A DNA stretch of 64,000 nucleotides from Alcanivoracaceae bacterium (GTDB taxonomy: Bacteria > Pseudomonadota > Gammaproteobacteria > Xanthomonadales > Marinicellaceae), in contig JADGEI010000001.1 of assembly GCA_016744455.1 (NCBI GenBank), positions 124,001 to 188,000 of the forward strand, in the 5' to 3' direction. The position numbers were made by a program, and so were the translations under genes. Within the stretch, counting starts at the first letter, position 1; each line of letters opens with the position of its first letter. Shown here one piece after another: positions 37,293-45,743 of the stretch. The notes beneath the pieces are model-generated. The model was not told the DNA's origin, made no database searches, and saw only the letters and a program-made list of their open reading frames with translations.

Positions 37293-40200
37293 ATCACTGA
37301 TTAAATTTGCGACAAATCGACGTGTGACAGTCGCAATGTTAGCTTTAACTATGATACTGTTTGGAAGTATCGCGATGAAAGAAATGTCACGAACATTATT
37401 ACCTGATTTGGAATACCCAACTTTTACAGTTAGGACGGAATATGAAAATGCAGGGCCAGAAGAAATTGAATTGTTAATTACTAAACCTGTAGAGGAATTG
37501 GTCGGTGTAGTTAAAGGTTTGTCACGAGTTTATTCAGTCTCAAGTACAGGACGAAGTGATGTTAAGTTAGAATTGAACTGGGATGCGGATATTAAACAAG
37601 CCTCCTATGAAATTCGTGATCGTATAGACTCTGTACAATTACCCTTGGATGCTGATGCTCCTGTGTTATTACGGTTTAATCCTTCTACAGCACCTATTAT
37701 GCAAGTGGTATTAACTCTGTCAGATAAAACAGATAACCTGTCACAATTGAAACAATTAAGAACTTATACGGAACAAATTTTTAAGAAAAAGCTAGAGCCT
37801 GTAACTGGAGTTGCGGCAGTTAAAATCAGTGGTGGACTAGAACAAGAAATCCAGATTGAACCTGATCAATATAAGTTGGCTCAACTGGGGTTAACTATAA
37901 GTGATATTTCAACACGTTTACGACAGGAAAATATTAATCTTTCAGGTGGGGCCATAAAACAAGGGACGCAATTGTATTTAGTGAGAACTGTCAATCAATT
38001 TGAAGATGTTCAAGCCATCAAAGATATTGTTATTAGCATAAAAGATGTTAAACCAATCAAGATCAAAGATGTAGCAAATGTCTCAATGAATCATAAAGAC
38101 CGTGACTCAATTAATCGTTTGGATGGTAAAGAGGCTATTGAAATAGCAATTTACAAAGAAGGTGATGCCAATACAGTAACAGTTGCGAATAATGTTAAGA
38201 AAAAATTAAAAGAATTAGAAAATGATTTGCCGAATAATAGTCAACTAAAAATTATAAATGACCAATCTGTGTTTATTGCAGATGCTATTGGTAATGTTGT
38301 CAGTGCAGCATTAATTGGCGGGATTTTGGCAGTCTTGGTCATTTATCTCTTCTTGCAGGATGTATTAGCTACTATCGTGATAGCAACATTAATCCCTGTA
38401 TCGGTTATTGCAGGGTTCTTTTTGATGTATCAAGTTGATATCTCGTTTAATATTATGTCGTTAGGTGGAATTGCATTGGCAATAGGATTGCTGGTGGATA
38501 ACGGTATTGTGGTGTTGGAAAACATCTCATCAAAACGCAAGGCAGGTTTTAAAAAATTGAAATCAGTGCAAAAAGGCACGCAAGAAGTTGGTAGTGCTAT
38601 AGTTGCATCTACTCTAACCACTGTAGCTGTATTTTTTCCCTTGGTATTTGTTAAAGGTATTGCCGGTCAATTATTTAAAGATCAAGCTATAACGGTTACT
38701 TTTACCTTAATTGTATCGTTGTTTATTGCCCTAACTTTGGTGCCGATGTTAATGAGTTTAGGCAGTAAGAAATCGTTTCACATGAGTCATGATGAATTAG
38801 AATATCAACCTAAAACTAAATTTGGAAATGGTTTGCGCCGTGGTCGAAAGTTTGTTTTTAACACGTTGTTTGATAGAGTAATATTTGCCTTTAAATGGCT
38901 ATTTAAAGTTATTTCATTAGCTATGTATTATATTTTCTATCTTCCTTCAAAATTGGTTAATTTATTATTTTTAGCCTTATCAAGTATTTATAAACGCCTT
39001 TTACCTTGGAGTTTAAAACATCGATTCATTATTATGATTTTGACCGCAACAGTGTTTGTTTTAAGCATAATGTTGGTGCCAAGATTAGGGATGAATCTTA
39101 TTCCTGAGATGGATGCTAACACGGTAAAAGTCAATTTTAAATTAGCCGAAGGGGTAGTTATTGAAAGAACCGATGAGATTATTAAAAAAATTACTAAAAA
39201 CCTAAATCAAATTGATTCAATAGAATTTGTCTATGGCATAGGTGGCCAAGGAGCTAAATTAGATGTTTCCGCACTTTCTGCCGGTGAAAATTCAGGGCAA
39301 TTATTAATTAGAACTAAGCCAAATGCTGATAAAGATAAAGTTGCATCTCAAGTAGTGCAATTGTTAAATACTCAACCAGGGTTAAATAGTGAATTACAAG
39401 CAGGAGAGTTTTTTGAACTTAGTAACCCTATTGAAATCGAGCTATCAGGCTATGACATTGATTTACTGAAAAAACAAGGACGCAGATTACGCGATGCTTT
39501 AATTAGTAATGAAAATTTTATTAATGTTGATGATGGCTTGTCACCAGGTAACCCTGAGATTCAGGTTTATTTTGATCAAGAACGTATCGCCATGTTGGGT
39601 TTAACTAACCGTCAAGTTGCCAATGTTGTTGTTGATAAAGTTTTAGGTAAATCAGAAACCACAGTGCATTGGCAGGATCAAAAGATTGATATTCTAATCC
39701 GAAACCCCTTAAAACAAAGGAACTCTGTTCAATCTGTTTCACAATTATTGATTAACCCACAATCTGCCAACCCAGTGACGTTGGGTGACGTGGCAGAAAT
39801 AAAAATAGTTCAAGGCCCAGGCCAAATATTGAGACGCGATCAAGATCGAGTTGTTGTCATTACCGCTGATATTGTTGGCATAGATTTAGCAAAGGCAGTG
39901 AAAGTAGCACAGAGGGTTATAGATGGCATAAAAATACATCCACTTGTGAAAGTAAAAGTTACAGGGCAAAACAAAGACTTACAAGAATCTAACGATTCCA
40001 TGGTTTTTGCATTGGTTTTAGCAATATTTTTGGTGTATATGGTGTTGGCATCTCAATTTGAATCTTTTATACATCCATTTGTTATTTTGTTTTCTATTCC
40101 ATTAGCCATGATTGGTGCCGTTTGGGCTTTGTATTTAACGGGTACCGAAATCTCTGTGGTGGTTTTTATCGGTTTAATTATGCTTGCAGGTATTGTGGTT

Positions 40201-40611
40201 AACAATGCCATAGTCCTTATAGATAAAATAAAACAATTGCAAGCTGAAGGTGAAAGTTTACAGCAAGCTTTGATTGATGCAGGAAATGCACGATTACGCC
40301 CAATTATCATGACAACGGTTACCACTGTATTGGGATTGTTGCCTATGGCAGTATCATTTATCGGTAACCAATCTGCCGGTGCTGAAATCCGTGCACCAAT
40401 GGCAATAACTGTTATTGGTGGTTTATTGGTTTCTACCTTATTAACTTTAATAGTCATACCTGTTATTTATTCGCTGGTAACTAAAAATGTGATCCGGAAC
40501 CATGTGAAATCGAGTGATAAATCCACTAAAACAAATAATGAACCCATAACTGAGCAGGCCGATACAATTTATAACAGTTCAATTAAAGAGTCAGATGAAG
40601 TGAGACAATAA
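37285..40611 (+). CDS. RND efflux permease, first of a tandem pair
   Basis: 1108 residues, AcrB/HAE-like. The relay positions are changed from AcrB: TM4 has GLLVDNGIVV (D405, N406) and TM10 has GIVVNNAIVL (N973, N974, no Lys). This D-N/N-N pattern occurs in a recognised branch of RND permeases. An insert of about 80 residues between TM6 and TM7 (HMSHDELEYQPKTKFGNGLR and on) adds two hydrophobic stretches. It overlaps the adaptor gene upstream (8 bases) and the second permease gene (1 base). The pair could form a heteromultimer as MdtB/MdtC do; that is inference. Confidence 0.93.
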   Translation: MIKSLIKFATNRRVTVAMLALTMILFGSIAMKEMSRTLLPDLEYPTFTVRTEYENAGPEEIELLITKPVEELVGVVKGLSRVYSVSSTGRSDVKLELNWDADIKQASYEIRDRIDSVQLPLDADAPVLLRFNPSTAPIMQVVLTLSDKTDNLSQLKQLRTYTEQIFKKKLEPVTGVAAVKISGGLEQEIQIEPDQYKLAQLGLTISDISTRLRQENINLSGGAIKQGTQLYLVRTVNQFEDVQAIKDIVISIKDVKPIKIKDVANVSMNHKDRDSINRLDGKEAIEIAIYKEGDANTVTVANNVKKKLKELENDLPNNSQLKIINDQSVFIADAIGNVVSAALIGGILAVLVIYLFLQDVLATIVIATLIPVSVIAGFFLMYQVDISFNIMSLGGIALAIGLLVDNGIVVLENISSKRKAGFKKLKSVQKGTQEVGSAIVASTLTTVAVFFPLVFVKGIAGQLFKDQAITVTFTLIVSLFIALTLVPMLMSLGSKKSFHMSHDELEYQPKTKFGNGLRRGRKFVFNTLFDRVIFAFKWLFKVISLAMYYIFYLPSKLVNLLFLALSSIYKRLLPWSLKHRFIIMILTATVFVLSIMLVPRLGMNLIPEMDANTVKVNFKLAEGVVIERTDEIIKKITKNLNQIDSIEFVYGIGGQGAKLDVSALSAGENSGQLLIRTKPNADKDKVASQVVQLLNTQPGLNSELQAGEFFELSNPIEIELSGYDIDLLKKQGRRLRDALISNENFINVDDGLSPGNPEIQVYFDQERIAMLGLTNRQVANVVVDKVLGKSETTVHWQDQKIDILIRNPLKQRNSVQSVSQLLINPQSANPVTLGDVAEIKIVQGPGQILRRDQDRVVVITADIVGIDLAKAVKVAQRVIDGIKIHPLVKVKVTGQNKDLQESNDSMVFALVLAIFLVYMVLASQFESFIHPFVILFSIPLAMIGAVWALYLTGTEISVVVFIGLIMLAGIVVNNAIVLIDKIKQLQAEGESLQQALIDAGNARLRPIIMTTVTTVLGLLPMAVSFIGNQSAGAEIRAPMAITVIGGLLVSTLLTLIVIPVIYSLVTKNVIRNHVKSSDKSTKTNNEPITEQADTIYNSSIKESDEVRQ

Positions 40612-43600
40612 TGCAACAAGATGTAGCCACAAAGAAGACGAATGAAGATGGGTTTAGTGCAATTGCAGAGTTTTCATTAAAACGTCCAATCACAATAACA
40701 ATGATATTTTTGAGTCTTTTTGTAATAGGACTTATTTCTTCCCGCTTATTACCATTAGAGCAATGGCCTCAAGTCAAGTTTCCATTCGTCAATGTCAATG
40801 TTGCCTACCCATCATCAACACCAAAAGAAGTTGAACGTAATATAACACGCCCTTTAGAAGAAGCATTAGCGACCATTGGAGACATTGAAAACATAAATTC
40901 TCGGTCTAGTACCAATGGTGCAAATATTGGAATTCAGTTTAAATCTGAAGCTGACATTGATGAAAAAACAATGTTAGTTAAGGAACAAATAGATTTAACA
41001 AGGGCCTTGCTTCCTGATGATGTTAGAAGAATTGTTGTTAATAAAGCTGAATCAGGCGGTGATGCAATAATGGAATTGCGTATCACTGGTGATATTGATC
41101 TGGAACATTCTTATGATGTAATTAATCGTTATTTAGTTAGACCCATAGAACGTGTTCCAGGAGTAGCTCGGGTTGAATTTCAGGGCTTGGAGCCTAGAGA
41201 ATTACGAATCATCATTGATAATGATGCATTGAAAATGTATGGAATCGGTTTTAATGAACTAACCCAGAAACTTCGCGACACTAATTTTGTTATTGCCTCT
41301 GGAAACTTTAAAACCGGTGTCACCCAAGATGACAAGCAATTAAGAGTAGTCCCTAAAAGTCAGCTGTTGGATGTTGATGAATTTAAATCCATAGTTCTTA
41401 ACAGTAATGGTGTACGCCTTAAGGATGTTGCCAAAATTGATGTTGTAAATGGAGAGAGGAATTATGCAAGACACTTAGACAGAAAATATTCTGTAGGCTT
41501 AGAAATTTATAATGAGTCGACAGCAAATTTGGTTGATGTGGCAGAAAGGGTTTTAGCAAAAATTGAGGATGTTGCTAAAACACCTCAAATGAAAGGAATA
41601 AAATTGGTCTTCTTAAAAAATCAGGCAAAAAGCGTTAAAGACTCTTTGCGTGATGTTATTATGGCTGGAATTATCGGCGCATTTTTGAGTTTAATCGTCT
41701 TGTATGCCTTTACCCGTGATTTAGCCACTACGTTATTAGTGTCGTTATCTATCCCTATTTCAATCGTGATAACTTTAGGCGCCTTATATTTTCTTGGTTT
41801 ATCATTAAATGTCTTATCACTAATGGGCTTAATGCTTGCCATTGGAATGTTAGTAGATAATTCTGTGGTTATAAGCGAAAGCATTTTAACTAAGAGTAGC
41901 AAAGGCATTTATGAGATAAAAACTGCTATAAAAAAAGGTGTTTCAGAAGTAATGGTTCCTGTCATAGCAGGAACATTAACTTCTATCTGTGTGTTTTTAC
42001 CAATAGTTGTTGGTGCACAAGATATGATTTCTTTATTCTTAACTCATGTCGCAGCTTCTATCATTGCAGCATTAATTATTTCGTTGTTTTTATCAATTAC
42101 GGTCGTTCCAATGATAATTTCACGTTTAAAGCAGAGAAAATTTGAAGCAAAGGAAGATTGGGTCGATAAGTTAAAAATGAAATATGTAAAAACGTTATCT
42201 TACACCATGAAGCATCACTGGATAACTTTTTTTTCCATCATTATTATTGTTGCATTTGGTTTGTTTGTTAATAGTAATTATGTCAAAAGTGAAGAGGGCA
42301 TGCAAAATCAAGTATCCAGAAATTTTTGGCTGCTTTACCATGTGGACGGTTCTTTTTCATTAGATCGGTTAAAAAAAGACATTGATAAAGTTGAAAATTA
42401 CCTTTATGACAATCAAGAAAAATTTGATATTGACACAGTTTATAGTTATTACGAAGAAAATGGATTTGTGGCCACAAGGTTGTATTTGGTTGACGAAGAA
42501 AAAGCCACTAAATCTGTTGTGGATATAAAAAAACAAGTGCTTGAAAATTTACCTAAAATCACCATCGGCAAACCCAATTTTAGATGGGGAAGAGGGCAAG
42601 GCAATAATGGTATGAGTGTCTACTTGCAAGGTGACTCAAGAGAAGTCATGGTGGATTTGTTGCCTTCTTTATTGCTGGAATTAAATAAAGTAGATGGTAT
42701 TGCCGGTGCTCAGGTTGATAAAAAGAATAACCGTGAAGAATTACAGATAAAAATTAATCGAGAGAGAGCTGTGCGCTTAGGAGTTGATCCAATGAAGGTG
42801 GCACAAAGTGTTAATATTGCCATGCGTGGTATGAATCTACGTGATATGGTCACCCAAGATGGCGAAATGCCAGTTATTGTACGTTTTTATAAAACGGGTG
42901 AATTTAAAATGGAACAACTGACTGATTTACCAATTAAAACCAAAAATGGTAATCAAGTTACGCTTTCGACTATAGCAGATATTGTTCACACAAGTTCTGC
43001 ACAAAGGCTCAGGCGTCATAACCGAATGGGGGCAGTTAAGATTGAGATTGATTTGGATGATGAAGTTAATAATAAAGACATGAAAAAAACCATTACAGCT
43101 ATAATGGACAAAACGAATTACCCAAGTGGTTATGGTTGGACTTTTGATAGTAATTCTCGTAGACGAGGGATTCAAAGTGACTCGATGGGACGTAATATCA
43201 TTATTGCCGTGGCATTGATATTTATTGTAATGGCAGCTTTGTTCGAGTCTTTGTTGTTCCCTCTTTGTGTTATTAGTGCAATTGGTTTTTCATACATAGG
43301 TGTTTTCTTCTTTTTTGCTATTACTGGTACTCAATTTACCATTATGGCAGCTATCGGGATGTTAATTCTTATTGGTGTCGTGGTTAACAATGGTATTGTC
43401 TTAATAGACCATATCAATCAACTAAGAATAAAAGGTTTAGCAAGAACTCAAGCAGTAGTGCAAGCAGGAAGAGATCGCTTGCGACCTATATTAATGACAG
43501 TTTCAACCACAGTTGTTGGATTAATACCTTTAGCCATGAGTGTTACACAAATTGGTGGACAGGAAGGACCAGCCTATTTTCCAATGGCACGCGCCATAAT

Positions 43601-43751
43601 TGGAGGCTTAACATTTTCAACAATTGTTAGCTTATTGGTTTTGCCCAGCTTGTATTGTTGGTTGGATGATTTAAGGATTTGGGCGAAGGATAGAGTAAGA
43701 ACAAAAACAGTAGAATTAGCTAAAAAGCCAAAAAAAGAAGTGCTATCATAA
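40611..43751 (+). CDS. RND efflux permease, second of a tandem pair
   Basis: 1046 residues, AcrB/HAE-like. TM4 reads GMLVDNSVVI (D416, N417) and TM10 GVVVNNGIVL (N926, N927), the same relay pattern as its neighbour. It is clearly diverged from that neighbour, so the duplication is old. Its ATG shares one base with the neighbour's stop (TAATG). A strong terminator follows 30 bases after the stop and closes the three-gene operon. Confidence 0.93.
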   Translation: MQQDVATKKTNEDGFSAIAEFSLKRPITITMIFLSLFVIGLISSRLLPLEQWPQVKFPFVNVNVAYPSSTPKEVERNITRPLEEALATIGDIENINSRSSTNGANIGIQFKSEADIDEKTMLVKEQIDLTRALLPDDVRRIVVNKAESGGDAIMELRITGDIDLEHSYDVINRYLVRPIERVPGVARVEFQGLEPRELRIIIDNDALKMYGIGFNELTQKLRDTNFVIASGNFKTGVTQDDKQLRVVPKSQLLDVDEFKSIVLNSNGVRLKDVAKIDVVNGERNYARHLDRKYSVGLEIYNESTANLVDVAERVLAKIEDVAKTPQMKGIKLVFLKNQAKSVKDSLRDVIMAGIIGAFLSLIVLYAFTRDLATTLLVSLSIPISIVITLGALYFLGLSLNVLSLMGLMLAIGMLVDNSVVISESILTKSSKGIYEIKTAIKKGVSEVMVPVIAGTLTSICVFLPIVVGAQDMISLFLTHVAASIIAALIISLFLSITVVPMIISRLKQRKFEAKEDWVDKLKMKYVKTLSYTMKHHWITFFSIIIIVAFGLFVNSNYVKSEEGMQNQVSRNFWLLYHVDGSFSLDRLKKDIDKVENYLYDNQEKFDIDTVYSYYEENGFVATRLYLVDEEKATKSVVDIKKQVLENLPKITIGKPNFRWGRGQGNNGMSVYLQGDSREVMVDLLPSLLLELNKVDGIAGAQVDKKNNREELQIKINRERAVRLGVDPMKVAQSVNIAMRGMNLRDMVTQDGEMPVIVRFYKTGEFKMEQLTDLPIKTKNGNQVTLSTIADIVHTSSAQRLRRHNRMGAVKIEIDLDDEVNNKDMKKTITAIMDKTNYPSGYGWTFDSNSRRRGIQSDSMGRNIIIAVALIFIVMAALFESLLFPLCVISAIGFSYIGVFFFFAITGTQFTIMAAIGMLILIGVVVNNGIVLIDHINQLRIKGLARTQAVVQAGRDRLRPILMTVSTTVVGLIPLAMSVTQIGGQEGPAYFPMARAIIGGLTFSTIVSLLVLPSLYCWLDDLRIWAKDRVRTKTVELAKKPKKEVLS

Positions 43752-43780
43752 TCAAAAATTTATATGGCTGCATGCTCCAA

Positions 43781-43809
43781 AAAAAACCAATCTTAATGAT
43801 TGGTTTTTT
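43781..43809. terminator. Bidirectional rho-independent terminator
   Basis: Perfect 12-base stem AAAAAACCAATC (43781-43792) with GATTGGTTTTTT (43798-43809) and loop TTAAT. It has a T-tract on the plus strand and an A-tract on the left arm, and lies between the convergent ends of the RND operon and the response-regulator gene, so it can serve both. Confidence 0.9.
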
Positions 43810-43857
43810 GTGTTTAACTTTGATTAGTTTGACTTAATCGGTTTGACTTAATTGACT

Positions 43858-44223
43858 TTATACGGGTAAATGTTCTTTTATTGCAGAAATAAGTGCTTTT
43901 TCAGCCACTGGCTTGACCAAATAATCTTTCGCACCTTGTCGCATGCCCCATACTTTGTCTGTTTGTAAGTTTTTTGTGGTTACCATAATAATTGGAATAT
44001 GTGAAGTCCTATCATCACGTGAAATTTTTCTGGTTGCTTGAAAGCCGTTTAATTCAGGCATAACTACATCCATCAAAATCATATCAGGAATCTGTTCTTT
44101 TGCAACTCTTACGCCTTCTTCACCATTTGTGGCAGTTAGCACTTCGTGTCCGATTTTCTCAATGATTTTTTGCATACCAAATAACTGAGAAGGGGAGTCA
44201 TCTACAACTAATATACGTGCCAT
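43858..44223 (-). CDS. Single-domain response regulator, PilH-like
   Basis: A stand-alone receiver domain of 121 residues. Acidic pocket D8/D9, phospho-acceptor D52 in LMDVVMPELNG, T82 in VTTK, and K104 in DYLVKP. FQATRKISRDDRTSHIPIIMVTTK resembles PilH of twitching-motility chemosensory systems as I remember it. No CheA-type kinase, pilG or pilI is adjacent in the window, which is common for pilG/pilH copies outside the main cluster. It may adjust type IV pilus retraction; that role is inferred. Confidence 0.85.
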   Translation of the reverse strand: MARILVVDDSPSQLFGMQKIIEKIGHEVLTATNGEEGVRVAKEQIPDMILMDVVMPELNGFQATRKISRDDRTSHIPIIMVTTKNLQTDKVWGMRQGAKDYLVKPVAEKALISAIKEHLPV

Positions 44224-44387
44224 TTAATTTATTCCAATTTTTAACCCTTATATAATAATATAATATGTTATTAAGATAAAACATTTAATGAAAAAAAATA
44301 ATAAAAGAGAGCTTGTAAAATGTTATAAAATACAAATTTATCTCTTATACTGATAAGATTAGTAAAATAATTGTCATAATACAACAC

Positions 44388-44609
44388 ATGAAAAATTTAA
44401 AATTGTACAGTCGACACCAATGTCCTCTTTGTGAAGATGTTGAGGACTTATTACAGGCACTCAATATCAACTATGAATTTGTAGATATTGATGCAGATGA
44501 TGAGTTAAGAAAAAAATACCATGTTATGGTTCCGCTGTTGGTCAATAACTTAAGGCATGAACTATCATGGCCCATGACAAAGAGTCAAATTCTGGAGTTT
44601 ATAAAATGA
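44388..44609 (+). CDS. Glutaredoxin-like small thiol protein (DUF836 type)
   Basis: 73 residues with a thioredoxin-fold start LKLYSRHQCPLCEDVEDLL; redox pair C12 and C15 in CPLC. The cis-proline block is VMVPLLV. Length and the CPLC motif fit the small glutaredoxin-like DUF836 family, whose substrates are unknown. Its TGA stop overlaps the ATG of the next gene, a kelch lipoprotein, so the two are co-translated. Confidence 0.85.
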   Translation: MKNLKLYSRHQCPLCEDVEDLLQALNINYEFVDIDADDELRKKYHVMVPLLVNNLRHELSWPMTKSQILEFIK

Positions 44610-45643
44610 TGAAAATGTTAACAGGTTTGTTTGCCTTAGTATTACTATCTGCTTGTCAGAGCAATCCTCATGTTAGTAAATTACCCAATGCTGTATCAAA
44701 TAATGCTGTGGCTTTGATTAATGCTGAAAATGGGTTGGAGTTATATTCATTTTTTGGCATATCACAAGGCAAAACATGGCAAGATATTCAGAATACAGGT
44801 TATAGATATAGCCAAAATAGCTGGTCTTCAATTAAAATGCCATTAAATTCAAAACCGGTATTGGCTGCAACTGCTGTTAGTATTGATGACCAAGTGTATT
44901 TAATAGGCGGCTATACAGTTGCCGAAGATCAAAGTGAAAAGTCAGTAGCAGAGATTTATAAATTAGATACAGCAACACTAAGATGGTCCATAGCCACGAA
45001 AATGCCTATCCCTGTTGACGATACTGTGGCGCTAGTTTATGCTAATCGTTACATTTATTTGCTTAGCGGTTGGCATGATGATGATAACGTGAGTCGTGTG
45101 CAAGTTTATGATATAAAAGATAATACTTGGTTCAATGCAACAAACTACCCATTGCCTGCCGTATTTGGGCATGCCGGTGGGATTGTTGATAATGTGATAA
45201 TTGTATGCGATGGAGTGAAAGTCGTACATAAGGAAAAATCACGTGATTTTGTCTCCTCACAAGTCTGTGCTAAGGGAACAATTAACCCTCTATCTCCTGA
45301 TGAAATTAAGTGGCAACAAATACCACATCATGGCCAAAAGGCCTACTATCGTATGGCTTCAACTGGTTATAAAAAAGGCAAAAAAATTGTTTTCGCAGGC
45401 GGTAGCGATAATCCTTATAATTTCAATGGGATAGGCTATAATAATGAGCCAAGCATGGCTTCAAATCAAGTGTTTTACTATGATTTGTTAATCAATAAAT
45501 GGCTCCATCAGAAAAATTCTATTCCTGCAAATATGGATCATCGTGCTCTGTTAAATTTTAATGATATATTCTATATAATTGGTGGAATGGAGAATAATCA
45601 GAAAGTTTCGGATAAGATTGTTCAATTTAAACTTGCACAATAA
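44606..45643 (+). CDS. Kelch-repeat lipoprotein
   Basis: 345 residues from the ATG at 44606 (GGAG 8 bases upstream); the longer frame from 44567 lies inside the glutaredoxin-like gene. Lipobox LSAC, Cys17. Kelch blades with double-glycine and tyrosine/tryptophan pattern: VYLIGGYTVA..IYKLDTATLRWS, IYLLSGWHDDDN..VYDIKDNTW, IVFAGGSDNPYNF..VFYYDLLINKWL, FYIIGGMENNQ. About five to six blades, so probably one propeller. Similar in outline to sialic-acid mutarotase NanM, but no sialate genes are near. Function unknown. Confidence 0.82.
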   Translation: MMKMLTGLFALVLLSACQSNPHVSKLPNAVSNNAVALINAENGLELYSFFGISQGKTWQDIQNTGYRYSQNSWSSIKMPLNSKPVLAATAVSIDDQVYLIGGYTVAEDQSEKSVAEIYKLDTATLRWSIATKMPIPVDDTVALVYANRYIYLLSGWHDDDNVSRVQVYDIKDNTWFNATNYPLPAVFGHAGGIVDNVIIVCDGVKVVHKEKSRDFVSSQVCAKGTINPLSPDEIKWQQIPHHGQKAYYRMASTGYKKGKKIVFAGGSDNPYNFNGIGYNNEPSMASNQVFYYDLLINKWLHQKNSIPANMDHRALLNFNDIFYIIGGMENNQKVSDKIVQFKLAQ

Positions 45644-45743
45644 CTTTTATTTATTCAACTAATTTAATGTTAAATTAACCTAGTATCAGTTAGAATCATT
45701 CGAAAAAATATGCCTCAAAATTAATTTAAAAAGTAATTAAACT

